64,000 bases of DNA from Paragorgia papillata (GCA_035771165.1 JAWNZC010000282.1:1-64000), one strand, 5' to 3'; numbered from the stretch's first letter, positions 10,624-26,069 are shown. Notes: generated from the sequence alone by a model not told the origin. A program made the numbers and translations.

Positions 10624-13600
10624 TATACGAAATTGAAGCTAAATCTATCTTCTTGCTGGCCCAAGAAAAATTAGAAGTGGCCCAGATTTGGTTCAAGAGT
10701 TGTTCGCTTTTAAAGCAAGAAGCCCAAACTGTCAATTACATCGCGCCGGAAACAGAAATCTTTATTAATTGTACTTGCCGACATAGTCTTTGGGGGGGAA
10801 ATTTCGATGGCTTCTGTTAACTTTAACCAGCTTTCCTATATACCAAATTGAAGCTCATTATATGGTCTTGCTGGCCCAAGAAAAATTAGAAGTGGCCCAG
10901 ATCTGGTTTAAGAGTTATTCGCATAAGCCAAAACTGTGAAGGTATCACCACATTCACTTGGGGGGAAAATTTCGATGCGTTCTTTTAACTTTAACCGGCT
11001 TTCCTATATATCAAAATGAAGCTCATTGTATCCTCTTGCTGGCCCAAGAAAAATTGGAAGTGTCCCAGATCTGGTTCAAGAGTTATTCGCTTTTAAAGCG
11101 AGACGCCCAAACTGTCAATTACACAGCGCGCTAAAAATAGAACACTTTATTATTTAATTCGTCGGGATAGTCTTGGGGGGAAAATTTCGAAGGGTTATTT
11201 TAATTTTAACCGGCTTTCCTATATACCAAAATGAAGCTCATTCTATCCTCTTTCTGGCCCAAGAAAAATTAGAAGTGGCCCAGATCTGGTTCAAGAGTTG
11301 TTCGCTTATAAAGCAAGAAGCCCAAACTGTCAATTGCACAGCGCGCTAAAAATAGAACACTTTATTATTAAATTCGTTGGGATAGTCTTGGGGAAAGATT
11401 TCGATGGCTTTTTTTAATATTAACCGGCTTTCCTATATGTCAAATTGAAGCTCATTCTATCCTCTTGCTGGCCCAAGAAAAATTAGAAGTGGCCCAGATC
11501 TGGTTCAAGAGTTATTCGCTTTTAAAGCGAGACGCCCAAACTGTCAATTGCACAGCGCGCTAAAAATAGAACACTTGATTATTAAATTCGTCGGGATAGT
11601 CTTGGGGAAAGATTTCGATGGCTTTTTTTTATATTAACCGGCTTTCCTATATGTCAAATTGAAGCTCATTCTATGCTCTTGCTGGCCCAAGAAAAATTAG
11701 AAGTGGCCCAGATCTGGTTCAAGAGTTATTCGCTTTTAAAGTGAGACGCCCAACCTGTCAATTACACAGCGCGCTAAAAATCGAAAACTTTATTTCACGA
11801 CATAGCCTTTGGGGGAGAGATTTCGATGGCTTCGGTTATTTTTAACCGGCTTTCCTATATACGAAATTGAAGCTAAATCTATCTTCTTGCTGGCCCAAGA
11901 AAAATTAGAAGTGGCCCAGATTTGGTTCAAGAGTTGTTCGCTTTTAAAGCAAGAAGCCCAAACTGTCAATTACATCGCGCCGGAAACAGAAATCTTTATT
12001 AATTGTACTTGCCGACATAGTCTTTGGGGGGGAAATTTCGATGGCTTCTGTTAACTTTAACCAGCTTTCCTATATATCAAATTGAAGCTCATTATATCGT
12101 CTTGCTGGCCCAAGAAAAATTAGAAGTGGCCCAGATCTGGTTTAAGAGTTATTCGCTTTTAAAGCGAGACGCCCAAACTGTCAATTGCACAGCGCGCTAA
12201 ATATAGAACACTTTATTAACTATATTTCACGACATAGCCTTTGGGGGAGAGATTTCGATGGCTTCGGTTATTTTTAACCGGCTTTCCTATATACGAAATT
12301 GAAGCTAAATCGATCTTCTTGCTGGCCCAAGAAAAATTAGAAGTGGCCCAGATCTGGTTCAAGAGTTGTTCGCTTTTAAAGCAAGAAGCCCAAACTGTCA
12401 ATTACATCGCGCCGGAAACAGAAATCTTTATTAATTGTAGTTGCCAGCATAGTCTTTGGGGGGAAAATTTCGATGGCTTCTGTTAACTTTAACCAGCTTT
12501 CCTATATGTCAAATTGAAGCTCATTCTATGCTCTTGCTGGCCCAAGAAAAATTAGAAGTGGCCCAGATCTGGTTCAAGAGTTATTCGCTTTTAAAGTGAG
12601 ACGCCCAACCTGTCAATTACACAGCGCGCTAAAAATCGAAAACTTTATTTCACGACATAGCCTTTGGGGGAGAGATTTCGATGGCTTCGGTTATTTTTAA
12701 CCGGCTTTCCTATATACGAAATTGAAGCTAAATCTATCTTCTTGCTGGCCCAAGAAAAATTAGAAGTGGCCCAGATTTGGTTCAAGAGTTGTTCGCTTTT
12801 AAAGCAAGAAGCCCAAACTGTCAATTACATCGCGCCGGAAACAGAAATCTTTATTAATTGTACTTGCCGACATAGTCTTTGGGGGGGAAAATTTCGATGG
12901 CTTCTGTTAACTTTAACCAGCTTTCCTATATATCAAATTGAAGCTCATTATATTCGTCTTGCTGGCCCAAGAAAAATTAGAAGTGGCCCAGATCTGGTTT
13001 AAGAGTTATTCGCTTTTAAAGCGAGACGCCCAAACTGTCAATTGCACAGCGCGCTAAATATAGAACACTTTATTAACTATATTTCACGACATAGCCTTTG
13101 GGGGAGAGATTTCGATGGCTTCGGTTATTTTTAACCGGCTTTCCTATATACGAAATTGAAGCTAAATCGATCTTCTTGCTGGCCCAAGAAAAATTAGAAG
13201 TGGCCCAGATCTGGTTCAAGAGTTGTTCGCTTTTAAAGCAAGAAGCCCAAACTGTCAATTACATCGCGCCGGAAACAGAAATCTTTATTAATTGTAGTTG
13301 CCAGCATAGTCTTTGGGGGGAAAATTTCGATGGCTTCTGTTAACTTTAACCAGCTTTCCTATATATCAAATTGAAGCTCATTATATGGTCTTGCTGGCCC
13401 AAGAAAAATTAGAAGTGGCCCAGATCTGGTTTAAGAGTTATTCGCATAAGCCAAAACTGTGAAGGTATCACCACATTCACTTGGGGGGAAAATTTCGATG
13501 CGTTCTTTTAATTTTAACCGGCTTTCCTATATATCAAAATGATGCTCATTCTATCCTCTTGCTGGCCCAAGAAAAATTAGAAGTGTCCCAGATCTGGTTC

Positions 13601-16600
13601 AAGAGTTATTCGCTTTTAAAGCGAGACGCCCAAACTGGCAATTGCACAGCGCGCTAAAAATAGAACACTTTATTAACTATATTTCACGACATAGCCTTTG
13701 GGGGAGAGATTTCGATGGCTTCGGTTATTTTTAACCGGCTTTCCTATATACGAAATTGAAGCTAAATCGATCTTCTTGCTGGCCCAAGAAAAATTAGAAG
13801 TGGCCCAGATCTGGTTCAAGAGTTGTTCGCTTTTAAAGCAAGAAGCCCAAACTGTCAATTACATCGCGCCGGAAACAGAAATCTTTATTAATTGTAGTTG
13901 CCAGAATAGTCTTTGGGGGGAAAATTTCGATGGCTTCTGTTAACTTTAACCAGCTTTCCTATATATCAAATTGAAGCTCATTATATCGTCTTGCTGGCCC
14001 AAGAAAAATTAGAAGTGGCCCAGATCTGGTTTAAGAGTTATTCGCATAAGCCAAAACTGTGAAGGTATCACCACATTCACTTGGGGGGAAAATTTCGATG
14101 CGTTCTTTTAATTTTAACCGGCTTTCCTATATATCAAAATGAAGCTCATTCTATCCTCTTGCTGGCCCAAGAAAAATTAGAAGTGGCCCAGATCTGGTTC
14201 AAGAGTTATTCGCTTTTAAAGCGAGACGCCCAAACTGTCAATTACACAGCGCGCTAAAAATAGAACACTTTATTATTTAATTCGTCGGGATAGTCTTGGG
14301 GGGAAAATTTCGAAGGGTTATTTTAATTTTAACCGGCTTTCCTATATACCAAAATGAAGCTCATTCTATCCTCTTTCTGGCCCAAGAAAAATTAGAAGTG
14401 GCCCAGATCTGGTTCAAGAGTTGTTCGCTTATAAAGCAAGAAGCCCAAACTGTCAATTGCACAGCGCGCTAAAAATAGAACACTTTATTATTAAATTCGT
14501 TGGGATAGTCTTGGGGAAAGATTTCGATGGCTTTTTTTAATATTAACCGGCTTTCCTATATGTCAAATTGAAGCTCATTCTATCCTCTTGCTGGCCCAAG
14601 AAAAATTAGAAGTGGCCCACATCTGGTTCAAGAGTTATTCGCTTTTAAAGTGAGACGCCCAACCTGTCAATTACACAGCGCGCTAAAAATAGAACACTTT
14701 ATTAACTATATTTCACGACATAGCCTTTGGGGGAGAGATTTCGATGGCTTCGGTTATTTTTAACCGGCTTTCCTATATACGAAATTGAAGCTAAATCGAT
14801 CTTCTTGCTGGCCCAAGAAAAATTAGAAGTGGCCCAGATCTGGTTCAAGAGTTGTTCGCTTTTAAAGCAATAAGCCCAAACTGTCAATTACATCGCGCCG
14901 GAAACAGAAATCTTTATTAATTGTAGTTGACAGCATAGTCTTTGGGGGGAAAATTTCGATGGCTTCTGTTAACTTTAACCAGCTTTCCTATATATCAAAT
15001 TGAAGCTCATTATATCGTCTTGCTGGCCCAAGAAAAATTAGAAGTGGCCCAGATCTGGTTTAAGAGTTATTCGCATAAGCCAAAACTGTGAAGGTATCAC
15101 CACATTCACTTGGGGGGAAAATTTCGATGCGTTCTTTTAATTTTAACCGTCTTTCCTATATATCAAAATGAAGCTCATTCTATCCTCTTGCTGGCCCAAG
15201 AAAAATTAGAAGTGTCCCAGATCTGGTTCAAGAGTTATTCGCTTTTAAAGCGAGACGCCCAAACTGTCAATTGCACAGCGCGCTAAAAATAGAACACTTT
15301 ATTAACTATATTTCACGACATAGCCTTTGGGGGAGAGATTTCGATGGCTTCGGTTATTTTTAACCGGCTTTCCTATATACGAAATTGAAGCTAAATCGAT
15401 CTTCTTGCTGGCCCAAGAAAAATTAGAAGTGGCCCAGATCTGGTTCAAGAGTTGTTCGCTTTTAAAGCAAGAAGCCCAAACTGTCAATTACATCGCGCCG
15501 GAAACAGAAATCTTTATTAATTGTAGTTGCCAGCATACTCTTTGGGGGGTAAATTTCGATGGCTTCTGTTAACTTTAAACCAGCTTTCCTATATATCAAA
15601 TTGAAGCTCATTATATGGTCTTGCTGGCCCAAGAAAAATTAGAAGTGGCCCAGATCTGGTTTAAGAGTTATTCGCATAAGCCAAAACTGTGAAGGTATCA
15701 CCACATTCACTTGGGGGGAAAATTTCGATGCGTTCTTTTAATTTTAACCGGCTTTCCTATATATCAAAATGAAGCTCATTCTATCCTCTGGCTGGCCCAA
15801 GAAAAATTAGAAGTGGCCCAGATCTGGTTCAAGAGTTATTCGCTTTTAAAGGGAGACGCCCAAACTGTCAATTGCACAGCGCGCTAAAAATAGAACACTT
15901 GATTATTAAATTCGTCGGGATAGCCTTGGGGAAAGATTTCATTGGCTTTTTTTGATATTAACCGGCTTTCCTATATGTCAAATTGAAGCTCATTCTATGC
16001 TCTTGCTGGCCCAAGAAAAATTAGAAGTGGCCCAGATCTGGTTCAAGAGTTATTCGCTTTTAAAGTGAGACGCCCAACCTGTCAATTACACAGCGCGCTA
16101 AAAATCGAAAACTTTATTTCATGACATAGCCTTTGGGGGAGAGATTTCGATGGCTTCGGTTATTTTTAACCGGCTTTCCTATATACGAAATTGAAGCTAA
16201 ATCTATCTTCTTGCTGGCCCAAGAAAAATTAGAAGTGGCCCAGATTTGGTTCAAGAGTTGTTCGCTTTTAAAGCAAGAAGCCCAAACTGTCAATTACATC
16301 GCGCCGGAAACAGAAATCTTTATTAATTGTACTTGCCGACATAGTCTTTGGGGGGAAAATTTCGATGGCTTCTGTTAACTTTAACCAGCTTTCCTATATA
16401 TCAAATTGAAGCTCATTATATCGTCTTGCTGGCCCAAGAAAAATTAGAAGTGGCCCAGATCTGGTTTAAGAGTTATTCGCTTTTAAAGCGAGACGCCCAA
16501 ACTGTCAATTGCGCAGCGCGCTAAAAATAGAACACTTTATTAACTATATTTCACGACATAGCCTTTGGGGGAGAGATTTCGATGGCTTCGGTTATTTTTA

Positions 16601-17205
16601 ACCGGCTTTCCTATATACTAAATTGAAGCTAAATCGATCTTCTTGCTGGCCCAAGAAAAATTAGAAGTCGCCCAGATTTGGTTCAAGAGTTGTTCGCTTT
16701 TAAAGCAAGAAGCCCAAACTGTCAATTACATCGCGCCGGAAACAGAAATCTTTATTAATTGTACTTGCCGACATAGTCTTTGGGGGGAAAATTTCGATGG
16801 CTTCTGTTAACTTTAACCAGCTTTCCTATATATCAAATTGAAGCTCATTATATCGTCTTGCTGGCCCAAGAAAAATTAGAAGTGGCCCAGATCTGGTTTA
16901 AGAGTTATTCGCATAAGCCAAAACTGTGAAGGTATCACCACATTCACTTGGGGGGAAAATTTCGATGCGTTCTTTTAATTTTAACCGGCTTTCCTATATA
17001 TCAAAATGAAGCTCATTCTATCCTCTTGCTGGCCCAAGAAAAATTAGAAGTGGCCCAGATCTGGTTCAAGAGTTATTCGCTTTTAAAGGGAGACGCCCAA
17101 ACTGTCAATTGCACAGCGCGCTAAAAATAGAACACTTTATTAACTATATTTCACGACATAGCCTTTGGGGGAGAGATTTCGATGGCTTCGGTTATTTTTA
17201 ACCGG

Positions 17206-18284
17206 CTTTCCTATATACGAAATTGAAGCTAAATCGATCTTCTTGCTGGCCCAAGAAAAATTAGAAGTGGCCCAGATCTGGTTCAAGAGTTGTTCGCTTT
17301 TAAAGCAAGAAGCCCAAACTGTCAATTACATCGCGCCGGAAACAGAAATCTTTATTAATTGTAGTTGCCAGCATAGTCTTTGGGGGGAAAATTTCGATGG
17401 CTTCTGTTAACTTTAACCAGCTTTCCTATATATCAAATTGAAGCTCATTATATCGTCTTGCTGGCCCAAGAAAAATTAGAAGTGGCCCAGATCTGGTTTA
17501 AGAGTTATTCGCTTTTAAAGCGAGGCGCCCAAACTGTCAATTGCACAGCGCGCTAAAAATAGAACACTTTATTAACTATATTTCACGACATAGCCTTTGG
17601 GGGAGAGATTTCGATGGCTTCGGTTATTTTTAACCGGCTTTCCTATATACGAAATTGAAGCTAAATCGATCTTCTTGCTGGCCCAAGAAAAATTAGAAGT
17701 GGCCCAGATCTGGTTCAAGAGTTGTTCGCTTTTAAAGCAAGAAGCCCAAACTGTCAATTATATCGCGCCGGAAACAGAAATCTTTATTAATTGTAGTTGC
17801 CAGCATAGTCTTTGGGGGGAAAATTTCGATGGCTTCTGTTAACTTTAACCAGCTTTCCTATATATCAAATTGAAGCTCATTATATCGTCTTGCTGGCCCA
17901 AGAAAAATTAGAAGTGGCCCAGATCTGGTTTAAGAGTTATTCGCTTTTAAAGCGAGGCGCCCAAACTGTCAATTGCACAGCGCGCTAAAAATAGAACACT
18001 TTGTTAACTATATTTGACGACATAGCCTTTGGGGGAGAGATTTCGATGGCTTCGGTTATTTTTAACCGGCTTTCCTATATACGAAATTGAAGCTAAATCG
18101 ATCTTCTTGCTGGCCCAAGAAAAATTAGAAGTGGCCCAGATCTGGTTCAAGAGTTGTTCGCTTTTAAAGCAAGAAGCCCAAACTGTCAATTACATCGCGC
18201 CGGAAACAGAAATCTTTATTAATTGTAGTTGCCAGCATAGTCTTTGGGGGGAAAATTTCGGTGGCTTCTGTTAACTTTAACCAG
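17206..18284 (+). repeat. Run of 432-bp A-C satellite dimers
   Basis: CTTTCCTATAT anchors fall at 17206, 17421, 17638, 17853, 18070 and 18285, alternating 215 and 217 bp. This is a two-monomer higher-order repeat with almost no sequence change between copies. Confidence 0.9.
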
Positions 18285-19651
18285 CTTTCCTATATATCAA
18301 ATTGAAGCTCATTATATGGTCTTGCTGGCCCAAGAAAACTTAGAAGTGGCCCAGATCTGGTTTAAGAGTTATTCGCATAAGCCAAAACTGTGAAGGTATC
18401 ACCACATTCACTTGGGGGGGAAATTTCGATGCGTTCTTTTAATTTTAACCGGCTTTCCTATATATCAAAATCAAGCTCATTCTATCCTCTTGCTGGCCCA
18501 AGAAAAATTAGAAGTGTCCCAGATCTGGTTTAAGAGTTATTCGCATAAGCCAAAACTGTGAAGGTATCACCACATTCACTTGGGGGGGAAATTTCGATGC
18601 GTTCTTTTAATTTTAACCGGCTTTCCTATATATCAAAATCAAGCTCATTCTATCCTCTTGCTGGCCCAAGAAAAATTAGAAGTGTCCCAGATCTGGTTCA
18701 AGAGTTATTCGCTTTTAAAGCGAGACGCCCAAACTGTCAATTGCACAGCGCGCTAAAAATAGAATACTTGATTATTAAATTCGTCGGGATAGTCTTGGGG
18801 AAAGATTTCGATGGCTTTTTTTGATATTAACCGGCTTTCCTATATGTCAAATTGAAGCTCATTCTATGCTCTTGCTGGCCCAAGAAAAATTAGAAGTGGC
18901 CCAGATCTGGTTCAAGAGTTATTCGCTTTTAAAGTGAGACGCCCAACCTGTCAATTACACAGCGCGCTAAAAATCGAAAATTTTATTAACTATATTTCAC
19001 GACATAGCCTTTGGGGGAGAGATTTCGATGGCTTCGGTTATTTTTAACCGGCTTTCCTATATACGAAATTGAAGCTAAATCTATCTTCTTGCTGGCCCAA
19101 GAAAAATTAGAAGTGGCCCAGGTTTGGTTCAAGAGTTGTTCGCTTTTAAAGCAAGAAGCCCAAACTGTCAATTACATCGCGCCGGAAACAGAAATCTTTA
19201 TTAATTGTAGTTGCCAGCATAGTCTTTGGGGGAAAAATTTCGATGGCTTCTGTTAACTTTAACCAGCTTTCCTATATATCAAATTGAAGCTCATTATATC
19301 GTCTTGCTGGCCCAAGAAAAATTAGAAGTGGCCCAGATCTGGTTTAAGAGTTATTCGCATAAGCCAAAACTGTGAAGGTATCACCACATTCACTTGGGGG
19401 GAAAATTTCGATGGGTTCTTTTAATTTTAACCGGCTTTCCTATATATCAAAATGAAGCTCATTCTATCCTCTTGCTGGCCCAAGAAAAATTAGAAGTGGC
19501 CCAGATCTGGTTCAAGAGTTATTCGCTTTTAAAGCGAGACGCCCAAACTGTCAATTGCACAGCGCGCTAAAAATAGAACACTTTATTAACTATATTTCAC
19601 GACATAGCCTTTGGGGGAGAGATTTCGATGGCTTCGGTTATTTTTAACCGG

Positions 19652-21282
19652 CTTTCCTATATACGAAATTGAAGCTAAATCGATCTTCTTGCTGGCCCAA
19701 GAAAAATTAGAAGTGGCCCAGATCTGGTTCAAGAGTTGTTCGCTTTTAAAGCAGGAAGCCCAAACTGTCAATTACATCGCGCCGGAAACAGAAATCTTTA
19801 TTAATTGTAGTTGTCAGCATAGTCTTTGGGGGGGAAATTTCGATGGCTTCTGTTAACTTTAACCAGCTTTCCTATATATCAAATTGAAGCTCATTATATC
19901 GTCTTGCTGGCCCAAGAAAAATTAGAAGTGGCCCAGATTTGGTTCAAGAGTTGTTCGCTTTTAAAGCAAGAAGCTCAAACTGTCAATTACATCGCGCCGG
20001 AAACAGAAATCTTTATTAATTGTAGTTGCCAGCATAGTCTTTGGGGGGAAAATTTCGATGGCTTCTGTTAACTTTAACCAGCTTTCCTATATATCAAATT
20101 GAAGCTCATTATATCGTCTTGCTGGCCCAAGAAAAATTAGAAGTGGCCCAGATCTGGTTTAAGAGTTATTCGCATAAGCCAAAACTGTGAAGGTATCACC
20201 ACATTCACTTGGGGGGGAAAATTTCGATGCGTTCTTTTAATTTTAACCGGCTTTCCTATATATCAAAATGAAGCTCATTCTATCCTCTTGCTGGCCCAAG
20301 AAAAATTAGAAGTGGCCCAGATCTGGTTCAAGAGTTATTCGCTTTTAAAGCGAGACGCCCAAACTGTCAATTGCACAGCGCGCTAAAAATAGAACACTTT
20401 ATTAACTATATTTCACGACATAGCCTTTGGGGGAGAGATTTCGATGGCTTCGGTTATTTTTAACCGGCTTTCCTATATACGAAATTGAAGCTAAATCGAT
20501 CTTCTTGCTGGCCCAAGAAAAATTAGAAGTGGCCCAGATCTGGTTCAAGAGTTGTTCGCTTTTAAAGCAGGAAGCCCAAACTGTCAATTACATCGCGCCG
20601 GAAACAGAAATCTTTATTAATTGTAGTTGTCAGCATAGTCTTTGGGGGGGAAATTTCGATGGCTTCTGTTAACTTTAACCAGCTTTCCTATATATCAAAT
20701 TGAAGCTCATTATATCGTCTTGCTGGCCCAAGAAAAATTAGAAGTGGCCCAGATCTGGTTTAGGAGTTATTCGCATAAGCCAAAACTGTGAAGGTATCAC
20801 CACATTCACTTGGGGGGAAAATTTCGATGCGTTCTTTTAATTTTAACCGGCTTTCCTATATATCAAAATGAAGCTCATTCTATCCTCTTGCTGGCCCAAG
20901 AAAAATTAGAAGTGGCCCAGATCTGGTTCAAGAGTTATTCGCTTTTAAAGCGAGACGCCCAAACTGTCAATTGCACAGCGCGCTAAAAATAGAACACTTT
21001 ATTAACTATATTTCACGACATAGCCTTTGGGGGAGAGATTTCGATGGCTTCGGTTATTTTTAACCGGCTTTCCTATATACGAAATTGAAGCTAAATCGAT
21101 CTTCTTGCTGGCCCAAGAAAAATTAGAAGTGGCCCAGATCTGGTTCAAGAGTTGTTCGCTTTTAAAGCAAGAAGCCCAAACTGTCAATTACATCGCGCCG
21201 GAAACAGAAATCTTTATTAATTGTAGTTGCCAGCATAGTCTTTGGGGGGAAAATTTCGATGGCTTCTGTTAACTTTAACCAG
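19652..21282 (+). repeat. Run of 600-bp A-B-C higher-order repeats
   Basis: Anchors at 19652, 19867, 20082, 20251, 20468, 20683, 20851, 21068 and 21283 give monomers of 215, 215, 215, 169, 217, 215, 168, 217 and 215 bp as successive gaps. The A-B-C block is 600 bp. One block carries an extra A monomer, a sign of unequal exchange at monomer register. Both copies at 19741 and 20557 share the same GCAGGAAGCCC variant, so the 816-bp block was duplicated recently. Confidence 0.88.
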
Positions 21283-24200
21283 CTTTCCTATATATCAAAT
21301 TGAAGCTCATTATATCGTCTTGCTGGCCCAAGAAAAATTAGAAGTGGCCCAGATCTGGTTTAAGAGTTATTCGCATAAGCCAAAACTGTGAAGGTATCAC
21401 CACATTCACTTGGGGGGGAAATTTCGATGCGTTCTTTTAATTTTAACCGGCTTTCCTATATATCAAAATGAAGCTCATTCTATCCTCTTGCTGGCCCAAG
21501 AAAAATTAGAAGTGGCCCAGATCTGGTTCAAGAGTTATTCGCTTTTAAAGCGAGACGCCCAAACTGTCAACTACAGCGCACCGGAAATAGAAATCTTTAT
21601 TAATTGTGGTTACTTAGACATTGGAGGAAACATTTCGATGGCTTTTGTTAATTTTGACCAGCTTTCCTATATATCAAAATGAAGCTCATTCTATCCTCTT
21701 GCTGGCCCAAGGAAAATTAGAAGTGGCCCAGATCTGGTTCAAGAGTTATTCGCTTTTAAAGCGAGACGCCCAAACTGTCAATTGCACAGCGCGCTAAAAA
21801 TAGAACACTTTATTATTAAATTCGTCGGGATAGTCTTTGGGGAAAGATTTCGATGGCTTTTTTAATATTAACCGGTTTGCCATATGTCAAATTGAAGCTC
21901 ATTCTATCCTCTTGCTGGCCCAAGAAAAATTAGAAGTGGCCCAGAACTGGTTCAAGAGTTATTCGCTTTTAAAGCGAGACGCCCAAACTGTCAACTACAG
22001 CGCACCGGAAATACAAATCTTTATTAATTGTGGTTACTTAGACATTGGAGGAAACATTTCGATGGCTTTTGTTAATTTTAACCAGCTTTCCTATATATCA
22101 AATTGAAGCTCATTCTATCGTCTTGCTGGCCCAAGAAAAATTAGAAGTGGCCTAGATCTGGTTTAAGAGTTATTCGCATAAGCCAAAACTGTGAAGGTAT
22201 CACCATTCGATGGGATAGTCTTGGGGGAAAGATTTCGATGGCTTTTTTTAATATTAACCGGCTTTCCTATATGTCAAATTGAAGCTCATTCTATCCTCGT
22301 GCTGGCCCTAGAAAAATTAGGAGTGGCCCAGATCTGGTTCAAGAGTTATTCGCTTTTAAAGTGAGACGCCCAACCTGTCAATTACACACCGCGCTAAAAA
22401 TAGAACACTTTATTAACTATATTTCACGACATAGCCTTTGGGAGAGATTTCGATGGCTTCGGTTATTTTTAACCGGCTTTCCTATATACGAAATTGAAGC
22501 TAAATCTATCTTCTTGCTGGCCCAAGAAAAATTAGAAGTCGCCCAGATTTGGTTCAAGAGTTGTTCGCTTTTAAAGCAAGAAGCCCAAACTGTCAATTAT
22601 ATCGCGCCGGAAACAGAAATCTTTATTAATTGTACTTGCCGACATAGTCTTTGGGGGGAAAATTTCGATGGCTTCTGTTAACTTTAACCGGCTTTCCTAT
22701 ACATCAAAATGAAGCTCATTCTATCCTCTTGCTGGCCCAAGAAAAATTAGAAGTGGCCCAGATCTGGTTCAAGAGTTGTTCGCTTATAAAGCAAGAAGCC
22801 CAAACTGTCAATTGCACAGCGCGCTAAAAATAGAACACTTTATTATTAAATTCGTCGGGATAGTCTTGGGGAAAGATTTCGATGGCTTTTTTTAATATTA
22901 ACCGGCTTTCCTATATGTCAAATTGAAGCTCATTCTATCCTCTTGCTGGCCCAAGAAAAATTAGAAGTGGCCCACATCTGGTTCAAGAGTTATTCGCTTT
23001 TAAAGTGAGACGCCCAACCTGTCAATTACACAGCGCGCTAAAAATAGAACACTTTATTAACTATATTTCACGACATAGCCTTTGGGGGAGAGATTTCGAT
23101 GGCTTCGGTTATTTTTAACCGGCTTTCCTATATACGAAATTGAAGCTAAAATCTATCTTCTTGCTGGCCCAAGAAAAATTAGAAGTGGCCCAGATTTGGT
23201 TCAAGAGTTGTTCGCTTTTAAAGCAAGAAGCCCAAACTGTCAATTACATCGCGCCGGAAACAGAAATCTTTATTAATTGTACTTGCCGACATAGTCTTTG
23301 GGGGGGAAATTTCGATGGCTTCTGTTAACTTTAACCAGCTTTCCCATATATCAAATTGAAGCTCATTATATCGTCTTGCTGGCCCAAGAAAAATTAGAAG
23401 TGGCCCAGATCTGGTTTAAGAGTTATTCGCAAACGCCGAAACTGTGAAGGTATCATCACATTCACTTGGGGGAAAAATTTCTATGGGTTCTCTTAATTTT
23501 AACCGGCTTTCCTATATATCAAAATGAAGCTCATTCTATCCTCTTGCTGGCCCAAGAAAAATTAGAAGTGGCCCAGATCTGGTTCAAGAGTTATTCGCTT
23601 TTAAAGCGAGACGCCCAAACTGTCAATTGCACAGCGCGCTAAAAATAGAACACTTTATTATTAAATTCGTCGGGATAGTCTTGGGGGGAAAATTTCGAAG
23701 GGTTATCTTAATTTTAACCGGCTTTCCTATATGTCAAATTGAAGCTCATTCTATCCTCTTGCTGGCCCAAGAAAAATTAGAAGTGGCCCAGATCTGGTTC
23801 AAGAGTTATTCGCTTTTAAAGTGAGACGCCCAACCTGTCAATTACACAGCGCGCTAAAAATAGAACACTTTATTAACTATATTTCACGACATAGCCTTTG
23901 GGGGAGAGATTTCGATGGCTTCGGTTATTTTTAACCGGCTTTCCTATATACGAAATTGAAGCTAAATCTATCTTCTTGCTGGCCCAAGAAAAATTAGAAG
24001 TGGCCCAGATTTGGTTCAAGAGTTGTTCGCTTTTAAAGCAAGAAGCCCAAACTGTCAATTATATCGCGCCGGAAACAGAAATCTTTATTAATTGTACTTG
24101 CCGACATAGTGTTTGGGGGGAAAATTTCGATGGCTTCTGTTAACTTTAACCAGCTTTTCTATATATCAAATTGAAGCTCATTATATCGTCTTGCTGGCCC

Positions 24201-26069
24201 AAGAAAAATTAGAAGTGGCCCAGATCTGGTTTAAGAGTTATTCGCAAACGCCGAAACTGTGAAGGTATCATCACATTCACTTGGGGGGAAAGATTTCGAT
24301 GGCTTTTTTAATATTAACCGGTTTGCCATATGTCAAATTGAAGCTCATTCTATCCTCTTGCTGGCCCAAGAAAAATTAGAAGTGGCCCAGATCTGGTTCA
24401 AGAGTTATTCGCTTTTAAAGCGAGACGCCCAAACTGTCAACTACAGCGCACCGGAAATAGAAATCTTTATTAATTGTGGTTACTTAGACATTGGAGGAAA
24501 CATTTCGATGGCTTTTGTTAATTTTAACCAGCTTTCCTATATATCAAATTGAAGGTCATTCTATCGTCTTGCTGGCCCAAGAAAAATTAGAAGTGGCCCA
24601 GATCTGGTTTAAGAGTTATTCGCATAAGCCAAAACTGTGAAGGTATCACCATTCGATGGGATAGTCTTGGGGGAAAGATTTCGATGGCTTTTTTTAATAT
24701 TAACCGGCTTTCCTATATGTCAAATTGAAGCTCATTCTATCCTCGTGCTGGCCCTAGAAAAATTAGGAGTGGCCCAGATCTGGTTACAGAGTTATTCGCT
24801 TTTAAAGCGAGACGCCCAAACTGTCAATTGCACAGCGCGCTAAAAATAGAACACTTTATTATTAAATTCGTCGGGATAGTCTTGGGGGGGAAATTTCGAA
24901 GGGTTATCTTAATTTTAACCGGCTTTCCTATATGTCAAATTGAAGCTCATTCTATCCTCTTGCTGGCCCAAGAAAAATTAGAAGTGGCCCAGATCTGGTT
25001 CAAGAGTTATTCGCTTTTAAAGTGAGACGCCCAACCTGTCAATTACACAGCGCGCTAAAAATAGAACACTTTATTAACTATATTTCACGACATAGCCTTT
25101 GGGGGAGAGATTTCGATGGCTTCGGTTATTTTTAACCGGCTTTCCTATATACGAAATTGAAGCTAAATCTATCTTCTTGCTGGCCCAAGAAAAATTAGAA
25201 GTCGCCCAGATTTGGTTCAAGAGTTGTTCGCTTTTAAAGCAAGAAGCCCAAACTGTCAATTATATCGCGCCGGAAACAGAAATCTTTATTAATTGTACTT
25301 GGCGACATAGTCTTTGGGGGGAAAATTTCGATGGCTTCTGTTAACTTTAACCAGCTTTTCTATATATCAAATTGAAGTTCATTATATCGTCTTGCTGGCC
25401 CAAGAAAAATTAGAAGTGGCCCAGATCTGGTTTAAGAGTTATTCGCAAACGGCGAAACTGTGAAGGTATCACCACATTCACTTGGGGGGAAAATTTCGAT
25501 GGGTTCTTTTAATTTTAACCGGCTTTCCTATATATCAAAATGAAGCTCATTCTATCCTCTTGCTGGCCCAAGAAAAATTAGAAGTGGCCCAGATCTGGTT
25601 CAAGAGTTATTCGCTTTTAAAGTGAGAGGCCCAACCTGTCAATTACACAGCGCGCTAAAAATAGAACACTTTATTAACTATATTTCACGACATAGGCTTT
25701 TGGGGGAGAGATTTCGATGGCTTCGGTTATTTTTAACCGGCTTTCCTATATACGAAATTGAAGCTAAATCTATCTTCTTGCTGGCCCAAGAAAAATTAGA
25801 AGTGGCCCAGATTTGGTTCAAGAGTTGTTCGCTTTTAAAGCAAGAAGCCCAAACTGTCAATTACATCGCGCCGGAAACAGAAATCTTTATTAATTGTACT
25901 TGCCAACATAGTCTTTGGGGGAAAAATTTCGATGGCTTCTGTTAACTTTAACCAGCTTTTCTATATATCAAATTGAAGCTCATTATATCGTCTTGCTGGC
26001 CCAAGAAAAATTAGAAGTGGCCCAGATCTAGTTTAAGAGTTATTCGCAAACGCCGAAACTGTGAAGGTA

